64,000 nt of DNA from Pseudomonas putida S13.1.2 (GCF_000498395.2 NZ_CP010979.1:558001-622000), one strand, 5' to 3'; shown: positions 26,131-37,700, counted from the first letter of the stretch. Notes: generated from the sequence alone by a model not told the origin. Numbers and translations are program-made.

Positions 26131-28905
26131 TCAAGATTGTTGTATCAACACGTTGACCGGAAACTCCGCCAGCACGGTGCTCAACATCAACTCCTTGGAA
26201 GAGCTGACCGCCGTGCAGGCGAAAAGTCCCGTCGAGTTGGCAGGCGACAAGGCAAACGGCAGAACCAGCCGGGTGTCGTCCCAGTTCTGTGCCGGGATCA
26301 ACGGTGTAACAGCACCACCGAGCAGGCCGCTGGCCAGGCGCGGGGCGACGACGACGGCATGCTCGCCTTCACCCAGGCGGGCAAAGGCAATCACCTTGTC
26401 TGCATGCCGGCCCTGCACGGTCAGTGGCAGGTAGGCGCCACGGCGGAACAGCTCGGCGTGGGCCTGGCGGCAGTCCAGCACCCGGGCGATCAAGGCCTGC
26501 TTGATGCGGCCATCGCGCCAGTGCGCCAGCAGCTCGGCTACCGGCGTGGCGTCGTCCAGGGTGCGACGCCTCAAAGCGTAGTCCACGGGGCGGCGGTTGT
26601 CCGGGTCGACCAGGCTGAAGTCCCAGTACTCGTTGCCCTGGTACAGGTCGGGCACACCGGGTGTGGTCATGCGCAGCAGGGTCTGGACCAGGCTGTTGAG
26701 GGCGCCGGGGCAGGCCAGCAATTGCGCGGCATCTGCCACGGATTTGCGCAGCTGCTGGTTTTCGCTGTCCAGCAGCAGGCCATTGATGTAGCGGGCACAG
26801 GCACCTTCGTAGGCCTCGTTCGGCGCGCTCCAGCTGCTGCGCAACTTGGCTTCGCGCAGCGCCTTCTGCTGCCACTGGCGGATACGCTCGGCGTACTGGC
26901 GCAGGGCGTTGTCGTCGTGCAGGTCGAGCGCAAGCGGCCAACTGCCAAGCAGGGTTTGCAGCAGCATCAGCTCGTCGCCGGGGCTAGGTGCCAGGCCATC
27001 GTCCAGCTGTGCGCGCAGCGGCTCTGCCAGTTCACGCCAATGTTCCACTCGGCTGGCCAGCCACGGGCCGCGTTCACTGAGCACGGCCAGGCGTGCACGG
27101 GTATCTTCGCCGCGCTTGTGATCATGGGTGGCGGTGGCCAGCAGGTTGTCGGGGAAGTCGCGCAGGCGCCGCTGGGCTTCGTTATGGAAGTGCATGGGCG
27201 GGGCGCTGAAGTGCTCGGCCTCGAAGCCCACGTCGTTGCGCGACAGCAGCCGGGCACTGCGGTAGAAGGCGGTGTCTTCCACGGCTTTGGCGGCGCTGGG
27301 CGCGGTCAGTTGCTGGAAGCGCACGCAGGCGTGGCGCAGTTGCTTGCGGGGGCGGCCCGGTGGCAACTGCCGCCAGGCTTGCCCACCCAGCCATTGTTCA
27401 AGGTGGTCCAGTAACGGCCAATCGGCTTCGCCGAGGTCGTGTCGGGCACCGGCCAGCGCCTGCTGGAAAAACCCTTCGTCCTCAGCGGGGCGCCCGCAGG
27501 CGTTGAAGTAGGTGCGGTACACCGGGTAATGCGCCACCAGTGCCTGCAACGCCCGGCGTATCGCGCCCAGGGTCAGGTCGCGGGTCATCAGGTCGTTGCG
27601 CGCAACCTGCAGCAGCGCCTGGGCTACCGATTCGCAGTCACCGGCCAGGCTGGCATTGAGCACAAGATGCCGCGCCAGGCGCACTTCTTCAGGGAAGTCC
27701 GGCCGTTCGGTGACGTTCGCCCAAAGCTCGGTCAGCGGCGTTTCGCCGGCTGGGTCATGCTGCAGCAGCGAGACCTGGTTCATGAATTCGTAGCCGGTCG
27801 TGCCGTCGGTAAGCCAGTCGCGGTGCAGGTGCTCGCCTGCGCCGAGGATTTTTTCCACGTAGATCGGGAAATGCTCCACGGCCGCCTGCAAAGGCCGCTG
27901 CGCCAACAGGCCATCGACCCGACGGCGCAGCTTGCGGCAGTAACCACGCGGGTCGGCCAGGCCGTCGATATGGTCGATGCGCAGGCCGTCCACCAGGCCG
28001 CGTTCGATCAGCTCGAACAGCTTGGCGTGGGTGGCCTCGAACACCACGGCGCGCTCCACCCTCAGGCCACCCAGCTCGTTGATGTCGAAGAAGCGCCGCC
28101 AGTTGATGTCGTCGGCAGCGGTGCGCCAACTGGCCAGGCGGTAGGTCTGGCGCTCCAGCAGCAGGTGCAGGCGCTTGAGGCCATTTTCGGCGCGGCTGTC
28201 GAATGCCACCAGCGCCGATTCCAGGTCGGCACCTTCGCGCACCAGGCGTGCCAGTTCGGTGTGCAGCGGCAGGGCATCGACCAGCGGGGTGGTCGATTCG
28301 GCCAATGCCGTGAAGTGCTCGGCCAGCGTCTTGAGCGCCGGCTCCGGGCTGAGGGCGAGAATCCAGCCATATTCCACCGGGCAAACCGGGAAGCGGTGAT
28401 CGTAATGGGCGATTTGCAGCGTGCCGTGCTGCTTGTCGAATTCAAGCGGTATCTCGCCATTCTTCAGCGCCACGCCATAGTCGCTGCCAAGAAACGGCAG
28501 CAGCAGTTGCCCGGCCAGCAGCGGGTCGCTGGAGTGCCACTGGATGTCGAAGAACTCGGCATACGGGCTGCGCCGGCCCCAGGCCAGCAGGCTTTGCCAC
28601 CAGGGGTTATCGGCCCCGCCCACGGCCATGTGGTTGGACACGGTGTCGAGAATCAGCCCCATGCCGTGCTGGCGCAGGGCGGCGACCAGCCGCTCCAGTG
28701 CCGCCTCGCCGCCCAGTTCGGGGTTGACGCAGGTGGGGTCGACCACATCGTAGCCGTGGCGGGAGCCGGCGCGGGCCTTGAGGATGGGCGAGGCATACAG
28801 GTGGCTGATGCCCAGCTGGGCGAAGTACGGCACCAGCGGTACGGCGTGATCGAGGGTGAAGTCACAGTGAAACTGCAGGCGCAGGGTGGCAGTCAGCGGC
28901 TTCAT
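26131..28905 (-). CDS. treY: Malto-oligosyltrehalose synthase
   Basis: Converts the reducing-end alpha-1,4 bond of maltodextrins to alpha,alpha-1,1, forming maltooligosyl trehalose for TreZ. 924 residues, a long GH13_26 enzyme: YASPILKARAGSRHGYDVVD near the N-terminus, nucleophile D311 (GLRIDHIDGLADP), acid E351 (FPIYVEKILGAGE), and TMTTPGVPDLYQGNE-like sequence late in the barrel. Its start overlaps the malQ stop by 4 bp (ATGA), indicating translational coupling in the glgA-treZ-malQ-treY series. Confidence 0.95.
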   Translation of the reverse strand: MKPLTATLRLQFHCDFTLDHAVPLVPYFAQLGISHLYASPILKARAGSRHGYDVVDPTCVNPELGGEAALERLVAALRQHGMGLILDTVSNHMAVGGADNPWWQSLLAWGRRSPYAEFFDIQWHSSDPLLAGQLLLPFLGSDYGVALKNGEIPLEFDKQHGTLQIAHYDHRFPVCPVEYGWILALSPEPALKTLAEHFTALAESTTPLVDALPLHTELARLVREGADLESALVAFDSRAENGLKRLHLLLERQTYRLASWRTAADDINWRRFFDINELGGLRVERAVVFEATHAKLFELIERGLVDGLRIDHIDGLADPRGYCRKLRRRVDGLLAQRPLQAAVEHFPIYVEKILGAGEHLHRDWLTDGTTGYEFMNQVSLLQHDPAGETPLTELWANVTERPDFPEEVRLARHLVLNASLAGDCESVAQALLQVARNDLMTRDLTLGAIRRALQALVAHYPVYRTYFNACGRPAEDEGFFQQALAGARHDLGEADWPLLDHLEQWLGGQAWRQLPPGRPRKQLRHACVRFQQLTAPSAAKAVEDTAFYRSARLLSRNDVGFEAEHFSAPPMHFHNEAQRRLRDFPDNLLATATHDHKRGEDTRARLAVLSERGPWLASRVEHWRELAEPLRAQLDDGLAPSPGDELMLLQTLLGSWPLALDLHDDNALRQYAERIRQWQQKALREAKLRSSWSAPNEAYEGACARYINGLLLDSENQQLRKSVADAAQLLACPGALNSLVQTLLRMTTPGVPDLYQGNEYWDFSLVDPDNRRPVDYALRRRTLDDATPVAELLAHWRDGRIKQALIARVLDCRQAHAELFRRGAYLPLTVQGRHADKVIAFARLGEGEHAVVVAPRLASGLLGGAVTPLIPAQNWDDTRLVLPFALSPANSTGLFACTAVSSSKELMLSTVLAEFPVNVLIQQS

Positions 28906-30968
28906 CGGTCACGCTCCCAGGCCTGTTCGCGGGCCCGGGCCAGCAGCTCCAGGCGCCGTGCGGCATCTTCGTCATCGAGCAGTTCTGCCACCGGGCGGGT
29001 GAAGCGCCGCCTCCAGTTGGGGTGCCCGGCGGTGGTGCCCGGCAGGTTGGGTTGCTCGTCGCAGCCCAGCAGGTCTTCGAGCGGTATCAGCACCAAGGGC
29101 GCACGGGTGTGGCCAACGAAGCGGATGGCCGCATCGATCACTGCGTCGTTGTCCTTCAGTTCACCGTAGTTGGTCTCCAAGGTACGGCGCAGGCCGTCGT
29201 GTTCTATCTGGCGGCCCTGGCGCCAGTGCAGTTCGGTGGCAGCGTCTATCAGTTGCAAGCGGTGGCTCCAGTCGATGTCGCGGTTTTCCAGCCAGCCGGC
29301 GAGCGGCGCCAGGTCGTGGGTGCCGGTGGTGGCCAGGGCGTTGTCCGGCCAGTCCAGAATCGGCTTGAACTGGCCTGGCTGGGTTTGCTCGAACGGCAGC
29401 ACGCGCATGCCCAGCACGGCCTTCTCGGCCAGTGTTTCGCGCAGGCCGTCGGGCACCGTGCCCAGGTCTTCGCCAAGGATGACCGCCTGGTGGCGCACCG
29501 ACTCCAGCGCCAGCAGGCGCAACAGGTCGTCCACCGGGTAATTGAGGTAAGCGCCTTCGCTGGGCTTGGCCCCCTGCGGGATCAACCACAGCCGGCGCAG
29601 GCCCATCACATGGTCGATGCGCAGGCCGCCGGCATGGGCCAGGTTGGCTCGCAGCATCTCGATGAATGCGCGGTAGCCATTACGCTTGAGGCCCTCGGGC
29701 GAGAAGGCGCAAATGCCCCAATCCTGCCCGGCGCGGTTGAGGATGTCGGGCGGCGCACCCACGTTCAGGCCGGCCAGCAGTTCATCCTGGCGGCTCCACG
29801 CCTGGCTGCCGGCACCGTCGGCACCCACCGCCAGGTCGGCGATCAGGCCCACTGCCATGCCGTTGCCGCGGGCCGCCTCTTGGGCACGTTGCAGGCCGCG
29901 TTCGGTCAGCCATTGGCAAAAGGCGCGGAACTCGACCTTGGCCGGGTAGGCAGTGGCGAACGCCTCCACTTCCGGGTGGTAGGGGTCGTGCCAGGCCTTG
30001 GGCCAGTTGCGCCAGTCGGCGCCCAGGCCGCGCTCCACAGCCTGTGCTTGCAACACCTCGAAGCGGCAGTGGTGCTCCAGCGCCTGGCCGCCGGCTGCGC
30101 GGAAGCTGTCGAAATCCTTGCGCAGCGGGTGGTCGCCATGGCTGAACCCCTGGTACAGCGCTTCAAGCAGGCGCAGGCGGGCGCTGGCGGCACGTGGCCA
30201 GTCGACCAGTGGCCGTTGCTCCAGCTCTTCCAGTTGTTGCTCCAGCCCGCAGGCTTCGATGGCCATGCGCACCTCCCGTTCGCCCAGCAGGGCGGCGGGG
30301 CTGGCGTACAGGGTGTTGAGCAGCAGGCGGCTGGAAGGTGAGTAGGGGCTGTAGTGCTCCTGGTCGATGGCCGACAGTGCGTGGATCGGGCTGATGGCCA
30401 AGGCATCGGCACCGCGCTCGGCGGCCGAGCGGGCCAACTGCTCCAGCGCCAGGCAGTCGCCGTAGCCGCCGTCGCCTGGGCGGCGCAGGCTGTACAGCTG
30501 CACCGCCAGGCCCCAGCAGCGTGGTGGAGGCTGCACGTTGTCTGCAAGGCTGTGGCAGCGTGGCGGGGCCACGGCCACGGTGAAGCGGCGGCTGTCTATT
30601 TCCACCTGGTGGTAACCAATGGGCAGGTCACCGGGCAGGCGTGCCTGCTGGTCCAGGGTGAGGGCAAGCGAAGTTTGGTCTTCCAGTGTGCAGTGGGCGA
30701 CGCTGGCGGCGCTGAAGTAGCGTGCCAGGGCCAGTGGCTGGCCTTGGTCGGCGGTCAGCAATGGCGGCAGGTGTTCGCTGTCTTCGGCGGCTTCCACCGC
30801 GCGCAGGCTGGCGGCAATGGCCGTGTCATCGCTGGCCGGGTGGCCAAGGCCTGCGAGCAGGTTGCGCAGCACCTCGTCGCTGACGCGCTGTGGCCGGGCA
30901 TTGGCGTCGATCCAGTCGCGGCTCAACCCGACGCGGTTTGCCAAGCGGTGCAGGGCGGTTTCGCTCAT
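28902..30968 (-). CDS. malQ: 4-alpha-glucanotransferase (amylomaltase)
   Basis: Transfers glucan segments between maltodextrins. 688 residues, the long bacterial form of GH77 with an N-terminal extension of about 150 residues before the barrel (WGLAVQLYSLRRPGDGGYGD). Nucleophile D452 lies in GLRIDHVMGLRRLW and acid E500 in VILGEDLGTVPDG. Lying between treZ and treY with 4-bp overlaps on both sides, it probably recycles short maltodextrins left by TreY/TreZ. Confidence 0.95.
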   Translation of the reverse strand: MSETALHRLANRVGLSRDWIDANARPQRVSDEVLRNLLAGLGHPASDDTAIAASLRAVEAAEDSEHLPPLLTADQGQPLALARYFSAASVAHCTLEDQTSLALTLDQQARLPGDLPIGYHQVEIDSRRFTVAVAPPRCHSLADNVQPPPRCWGLAVQLYSLRRPGDGGYGDCLALEQLARSAAERGADALAISPIHALSAIDQEHYSPYSPSSRLLLNTLYASPAALLGEREVRMAIEACGLEQQLEELEQRPLVDWPRAASARLRLLEALYQGFSHGDHPLRKDFDSFRAAGGQALEHHCRFEVLQAQAVERGLGADWRNWPKAWHDPYHPEVEAFATAYPAKVEFRAFCQWLTERGLQRAQEAARGNGMAVGLIADLAVGADGAGSQAWSRQDELLAGLNVGAPPDILNRAGQDWGICAFSPEGLKRNGYRAFIEMLRANLAHAGGLRIDHVMGLRRLWLIPQGAKPSEGAYLNYPVDDLLRLLALESVRHQAVILGEDLGTVPDGLRETLAEKAVLGMRVLPFEQTQPGQFKPILDWPDNALATTGTHDLAPLAGWLENRDIDWSHRLQLIDAATELHWRQGRQIEHDGLRRTLETNYGELKDNDAVIDAAIRFVGHTRAPLVLIPLEDLLGCDEQPNLPGTTAGHPNWRRRFTRPVAELLDDEDAARRLELLARAREQAWERDR

Positions 30969-32707
30969 GGGCGCTCCTGGGCAGGGGGAAGCAGGCTGAC
31001 CACGCAGCTGTACGCGGCCAGTTGGCTATCAGGGTGTTGGGTGTCGCTGGTGTCGAACAGCCGGGTGGCGGCAGCGGGCAGTTCGACCGCCTGCGCAGTG
31101 GGCGCCAGGTTCAGGTCGATGCGCAGGGTATTGCCATTGCCCAGCCGCCAGCGAGCGGTCAGCGCTTTGTCGCCGTGCACCTCGGCGCCCAGTGAGCGGC
31201 TACCGGGCAGGTGCGGAATGACGTGGCGGCGGCGCAGCGCCAGCAGTTGTTGATAAAGGCCGTGCCAGCCGGCGATAACCTCCTTGTTTTGCGGGCGTGA
31301 AGACTCGAAGGTCTGCTGGGCGTTGGGGTCGGGAATGTGCTCGCGCTGTTCGGGGTCGGCGAACGCGGTGAAGTGGGCGAACTCACCACGGCGGCCTTCG
31401 CGCACCGCGTCGGCCAATTCGTCATGGAAGTCGGTAAAGAACAGGAACGGCCGACAACTGCCGTCGTCGTCGCCCATGAACAGCAGCGGAATCATGGGGG
31501 CCAGCAGCAGTAGGCCGGTGGCCGCACGCAGGGCTGGCGGCGGGCACAGGCGGGTCAGGCGTTCGCCAAGCGCGCGGTTGCCGACCTGGTCGTGGTTCTG
31601 CAAGAACAACACAAAGGCGCTGGGTTCCAGGTGCCCGCTGGGTTCACCGCGGGGCGTGCCGTGGCGGTTTGCCTGGCCCTGGAACACGAAGCCTTCAGAA
31701 AGGCAGCGTGCCAGCTGGTCGATGGGGCGTTTTTGGTAGTCGGCGTAGTAGCCTTCGGTTTCGCCGGTCAGCAGCACATGCAGGGCATTGTGGCCGTCGT
31801 CGTTCCACTGGGCGTCGAAGCCCTGTTCCAGCAGGCCAGCCTGGTTGTGCTCGTTCTCCAACACCAGCCACACATGCCGGCCCGGCTCTACGGCGGCACG
31901 CACCCGCTGGGCCAGCTCGATCAGGAAATCGGGCTGATCGATGGCATGCACGGCATCCAGGCGCAGGCCGTCGCAGCGGTAGTCGCACAGCCACATCAGG
32001 GCGTTCTGGATGAAGTACTCGCGCACTTGCGGGCGGCGGAAATCGATGGCCGCGCCCCATGGCGTCTGCCGGTCTTCGCGGAAGAACGGGCTGGCGTACT
32101 GGTGCAGGTAATTGCCGTCGGGGCCAAAGTGGTTGTACACCACATCCACTAGCACCATCAGCCCTTGGCCGTGGGCCTGGTCGACCAGTGCGCACAACTG
32201 CTCGGGGCTGCCGTAGGTGTTTTGTGGTGCGTAGGGCAGCACGCCGTCGTAGCCCCAGTTGCGCTCGCCTGGGAACTGCCCCAGCGGCATCAGCTCGACG
32301 GCACTGATGCCTAGCTCGGCCAGGCGCGGCAGCTGCCGGGCAACCCCGGCGTAGCCATCGAGCAAACCGACATGCAGCTCCTGGATCACCGCTTCGTGCC
32401 AGGGCCGGCCTTGCCAAGGGTGTTGCCACTGGTAACCGGCCACATCCACCACCTGGCTTGGCCCCTTTATGCCTTGGGGCTGATAGCGGGAAGCCGGGTC
32501 CGCCACCTGGAGTTCACCGTCGATACGGTAATGATAAAGGTCCCCAGCCTTGCACGGGGCAACGCCAGTGAACCAGCCATCCTCATCGGGCAGCAGCGCA
32601 ACGGGCGGCTGCTGCTCCAGTTCCACGCTCACGCTGCGCGCATCCGGCGCCCAGAGGGCGAAGCGCGCCGACGTGGCGTCCATCAAGTGTGCGCCATGCC
32701 TGTGCAT
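30965..32707 (-). CDS. treZ: Malto-oligosyltrehalose trehalohydrolase
   Basis: Releases trehalose from maltooligosyl trehalose made by TreY. 580 residues: an N-terminal CBM48-like domain (FALWAPDARSVSVELEQ) and a GH13_10 barrel with WGYDGVLPYAPQNTYG, nucleophile D251 (GLRLDAVHAID) and acid E284 in VLENEHNQ. The family usually has an AE pair there; here it is LE. The ATG at 32707 has a GAGGGT ribosome site 8 bp away; a second in-frame ATG at 32683 is possible. The gap after glgA is 14 bp. Confidence 0.95.
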   Translation of the reverse strand: MHRHGAHLMDATSARFALWAPDARSVSVELEQQPPVALLPDEDGWFTGVAPCKAGDLYHYRIDGELQVADPASRYQPQGIKGPSQVVDVAGYQWQHPWQGRPWHEAVIQELHVGLLDGYAGVARQLPRLAELGISAVELMPLGQFPGERNWGYDGVLPYAPQNTYGSPEQLCALVDQAHGQGLMVLVDVVYNHFGPDGNYLHQYASPFFREDRQTPWGAAIDFRRPQVREYFIQNALMWLCDYRCDGLRLDAVHAIDQPDFLIELAQRVRAAVEPGRHVWLVLENEHNQAGLLEQGFDAQWNDDGHNALHVLLTGETEGYYADYQKRPIDQLARCLSEGFVFQGQANRHGTPRGEPSGHLEPSAFVLFLQNHDQVGNRALGERLTRLCPPPALRAATGLLLLAPMIPLLFMGDDDGSCRPFLFFTDFHDELADAVREGRRGEFAHFTAFADPEQREHIPDPNAQQTFESSRPQNKEVIAGWHGLYQQLLALRRRHVIPHLPGSRSLGAEVHGDKALTARWRLGNGNTLRIDLNLAPTAQAVELPAAATRLFDTSDTQHPDSQLAAYSCVVSLLPPAQERP

Positions 32708-32721
32708 CTTCTGACCCTCGC

Positions 32722-34281
32722 TCAGTAGTGGCTCAGTTGTGCCTGTTTGACCAGGTCCTCGTACAGGCGGGCGTAGGGTTCAACCGCCTGGCACCAGTTG
32801 AACGGCTGGGTCATCGACAGGCAGCGCATGGCGTTCAGCAAGTCCTTCTTGCCGTACACATAGAAGGCACGGCTGAGCGCCTCGCGGTAGCTCTCGACCG
32901 TCGACTCGTTGAACAGGAAGCCCGTGACGCCGCACTCGATGGTGTCGGCCAGGCCGCCGGTGTTGCGCGCTACCGGCAGCGAGCCGAAGCGTTGCGCGTA
33001 CATCTGGCTGAGGCCGCAGGGCTCGTAGCGCGACGGCATCAGCAAGAAGTCGCTGCCGGCGAACATGCGCCGGGCGTCGGTTTCGTTGAAGCCGATGCGC
33101 ACGCCAATGCGCCCGGGGTGGCGCAGCGCAAGCTCGCGCATGGCCTGTTCTTCTTCCGGCTCGCCACGGCCGATGATCGCAATCTGCCCGCCTTGTTCGA
33201 CGATGTAGTCGGCCACGCCCAAGGTCAGGTCCAGGCCCTTCTGGTACACCAGGCGTGACACCACGGCAAACAACGGGCCTTCGCTGGCTTCCAGGCCGAA
33301 CAGCTCGCGCACTTCATGGGTGTTGCGCGCCTTGCCTTCCCAGTCGTTGATGCTGAAGTTGTGCTGCAGGTGCTTGTCGGTGGCCGAGTCCCAGCTTTCG
33401 TCGATGCCGTTGGGGATGCCGCCGAGCAGGCCTTGCTGGGCTTTGCTGGCGAGAAAACCGTCCAGGCCGCAGCCGAATTCCGGGGTGGTGATTTCCCGGG
33501 CATAGGTGGCGCTGACCGTGGTGATATGGCTGGAGTAAGCCAGGCCAGCCTTGAGGAACGACAGCTTGCCGTAGAACTCCATGCCTTCCTGCTGCATGGC
33601 GTGGTCGGGAATCGCCAGCTCCGGGCTGCAACCACGGCTGTACACACCCTGGTAAGCCAGGTTGTGGATGGTGAACAGCGTAGGCGTGTTCAGCCCGCGC
33701 CAATGCATGTAGGCGGGCGCCAGGCCAGCGGGCCAGTCATGCGCGTGAACCACTTCCGGTTTCCAGTGGATCTTGCCTTCGCCAGCCGCGATTTCGGCAG
33801 CCGCCAGGCCCAGGCGGGCGAAGCGGATGTGGTTGTCGGGCCAGTCACGGCCGTTGTTGGCGCCATAGGGGGTGCCGTCGCGCTGGTACAGCTCGGGGCA
33901 GATCAGTACATAGATGACCAGGCCGTCGGCCATGTCCATGCGCCCGATCTTGCAGGGCGGCAGGGCCGCGTGGCCGCCCAGTTCGCCCACGATGTGGATC
34001 GGGTTGTCGCTTTCCATTACCTGGCGGTAACCAGGGATCAGCACCCGTACATCATGCAAGTGTGCCAGGGCACGGGGCAGGGCGGCGGACACGTCGCCCA
34101 GGCCGCCGGTCTTTACCAGGTCTGCAATCTCCGAAGTGACGAAAAGAATCTTGCGCATGTTCGGGTTGTGCTGGCGCTGGGCGCCGGGTGCCTTGCCTGT
34201 CGTGGCGAAATCCGGGGTGAGCGGCTCGCGGTTGTCCGGTTTGAATGAATCTACGTGAGGCTCGACAGCGGCACTGATCAT
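32722..34281 (-). CDS. glgA: Glycogen synthase, GT5
   Basis: Extends alpha-1,4-glucan from a nucleotide sugar. 519 residues. The GT5 N-terminal domain begins MRKILFVTSEIADLVKTGGLGDV with the sugar-nucleotide Lys at K57 of the long reading; the C-terminal domain holds GSDFLLMPSRYEPCGLSQMYAQR. A 41-residue polar extension precedes the usual start. It is kept because a frame and ATG exist at 34281, but Met42 may be the real start. First gene of the minus-strand arm. No ADP-glucose pyrophosphorylase (glgC) accompanies it, so its donor supply is unclear from this window. Confidence 0.93.
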   Translation of the reverse strand: MISAAVEPHVDSFKPDNREPLTPDFATTGKAPGAQRQHNPNMRKILFVTSEIADLVKTGGLGDVSAALPRALAHLHDVRVLIPGYRQVMESDNPIHIVGELGGHAALPPCKIGRMDMADGLVIYVLICPELYQRDGTPYGANNGRDWPDNHIRFARLGLAAAEIAAGEGKIHWKPEVVHAHDWPAGLAPAYMHWRGLNTPTLFTIHNLAYQGVYSRGCSPELAIPDHAMQQEGMEFYGKLSFLKAGLAYSSHITTVSATYAREITTPEFGCGLDGFLASKAQQGLLGGIPNGIDESWDSATDKHLQHNFSINDWEGKARNTHEVRELFGLEASEGPLFAVVSRLVYQKGLDLTLGVADYIVEQGGQIAIIGRGEPEEEQAMRELALRHPGRIGVRIGFNETDARRMFAGSDFLLMPSRYEPCGLSQMYAQRFGSLPVARNTGGLADTIECGVTGFLFNESTVESYREALSRAFYVYGKKDLLNAMRCLSMTQPFNWCQAVEPYARLYEDLVKQAQLSHY

Positions 34282-34824
34282 ACTTCTCTCCGTCCCTATG
34301 CTTGGCCGGGTGCTGGCACCCGTGAAGATATTACGTGTTGGTTCTCTCTAATTCGAAACTGCTTAGTGCGTTCCATGCCCCAGGGTCGTGCGCGCAGGCA
34401 CAGCGCGATCGGCATTCCGGCCGAAGGCGATTGGACTGTTTGGGGTGTGCGGGCTCAGGATCGGGAATAGCCCGATGCGTCTGGCCTGCTTATGTTGATG
34501 ACCCGCCGGGTTTCCTGAAAGTTCGACTTTTTTGGGTCACTCTTCCACTGAGCAATTGGCGGGCCGAAAACTGAGTGTAGGAGAGAAAGTGATAAAAAGG
34601 TGACCCACTGGTCACTATTGTTATGTGCGCAATAGACGCAAACGTTGGCGTTTGTGACCGGATGTGAAATGGTTTGGGCGAAGGTGGTGCGGGGTGTTTG
34701 GAGGGTGGGCCAAAATGTGGCTTGCCACCCGCAACGCACCTTTATGGTGCGCAACAAAAATTGAATGGGTGGCTTTATAAGCGGCGAGTGGGAGCCGGGC
34801 AGCCCCCACAAAGAGGAAGAAAAA
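34282..34824. other. Gene-free 543 bp upstream of glgA, with dyads
   Basis: No convincing gene. Two short perfect dyads are seen: GTGACC-CACT-GGTCAC at 34600-34615 and CAAACG-TTGG-CGTTTG at 34639-34654. They lie in an AT-richer part that should carry the glgA operon promoter on the minus strand and the end of the small coiled-coil gene. Small open frames on the plus strand (34255-34574) lack coding character. Regulatory meaning is inferred. Confidence 0.45.
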
Positions 34825-34992
34825 CTAGAGGCTTGGAGCCTTGTCGCCAGCGCGCTGTTGCGCCAGCAGCAGGTTCAACTGGGCGACCTGTTGGCGCAGT
34901 TGGTCACGTTCGTCCTTCAGTTTACGCAGCTCATCACGGCGCACGGAGACATAGAGGGTCTGGGTTGGGGTTGCAGGCATCAAGGTACCCAT
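34825..34992 (-). CDS. Small coiled-coil protein
   Basis: 55 residues: a short start, MGTLMPATPTQTLYVSVRR, then a charged heptad-rich helix (DELRKLKDERDQLRQQVAQLNLLLAQQ) predicted to form a coiled coil. GAGGTG lies just before ATG 34992; 12 further in-frame codons upstream are less likely. Function unknown. Divergent from gnd, with a 203-bp shared interval. Confidence 0.6.
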   Translation of the reverse strand: MGTLMPATPTQTLYVSVRRDELRKLKDERDQLRQQVAQLNLLLAQQRAGDKAPSL

Positions 34993-35195
34993 GAGCACAC
35001 CTCGCGGTTTTGGCTGGTGACAAGTCAAAGCGTAGACGCTTCACGCGGGGCGCATTCTGAATTCTTTTGCAGTTCGTGGGAACTTTTTTGTTTATCGTGG
35101 TCTTGCCGTTCGTCGCTGAACCCTCGGGCGGCATGCTGGACTAATCTGAAACGCTGGACTGTGTTGTCATCCATTTCGTAAGGGAGCATCGGCTC

Positions 35196-36175
35196 ATGCA
35201 ATTGGGAATCGTCGGGCTGGGCCGCATGGGCGGCAATATCGCAAGGCGCCTGATGCGCGCCGGCCACCGCACCGTGGTGCACGACCGCAACCGTGAGGCC
35301 ATTACCGGGCTGGAGGGCGAGGGCGCCCAAGGCGCGCACGACCTCGGTGCGCTGGTACAAAAGCTCAAAGCCCCGCGCGCAGTATGGGTAATGCTGCCGG
35401 CAGGTGAGCCCACCGAGCAGACCATCGCGCAGTTGGCCGACCTGCTGGAACCGGGCGATGCGATCATCGACGGCGGCAATACCTTCTACAAGGACGACAT
35501 GCGCCGCGCTGCCGAGCTGGCAAAACGCGGCCTGCATTACCTGGACGTCGGCACTTCTGGCGGCGTATGGGGCCTGGACCGTGGCTACTGCATGATGATC
35601 GGCGGCGAAAAGGACGTGTTCGAGCGCCTGGAGCCACTGTTCAAGGCGCTGGCCCCGGGCGTGGGTGACATCCCGCGTACTCATGGCCGCAGCGGCGAGC
35701 ACCAGCGCGCCGAGCATGGCTATATACACGCCGGCCCGCCCGGGGCCGGGCACTACGTGAAAATGGTGCATAACGGTATCGAGTACGGCCTGATGCAGGC
35801 CTATGCCGAAGGCTTCGACCTGCTGCGCAGCAAAGGCGGCAACGAGCTGCCGCAAGACCAGCGCTTTGACCTGAACGTGGCCGAGATCGCCGAAGTGTGG
35901 CGGCGTGGCAGCGTGGTGACCTCATGGCTGCTCGACCTCACCGCCGATGCCTTGGTGGCCGACCCGCAGCTGTCGCAGTTCAGTGGCTCGGTATCTGACA
36001 GTGGCGAAGGCCGCTGGACCATCGATGCCGCCGTCGAGCAGGCGGTGCCGGTGCCGGTGCTGTCCAGCGCACTGTTTGCGCGCTTCCGCTCGCGCCAGCA
36101 GCAGGGCACGTATGGTGACAAGATCCTTTCGGCCATGCGCCTGGGCTTCGGTGGCCACGTCGAGAAGAAAGGCGA

Positions 36176-36179
<4 letters not shown>
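35196..36179 (+). CDS. gnd: 6-phosphogluconate dehydrogenase (decarboxylating), short form
   Basis: Oxidatively decarboxylates 6-phosphogluconate to ribulose 5-phosphate. At 327 residues it is the short GndA-type enzyme, which typically prefers NAD+, rather than the ~470-residue NADP+ form. It shows a Rossmann motif [18 protein letters not shown], the substrate segment [21 protein letters not shown], and catalytic [24 protein letters not shown] precedes ATG 35196. It overlaps zwf by 4 bp (ATGA), so the two oxidative pentose-phosphate steps are coupled. Confidence 0.95.
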
Positions 36180-37681
<1,502 letters not shown>

Positions 37682-37700
37682 GACTTTTGTAAAGCCTGTG

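Noticed and set aside
34255-34574. Small plus-strand open frames upstream of glgA
   Set aside because: No ribosome site, no coding-like composition, and they overlap the expected promoter region.
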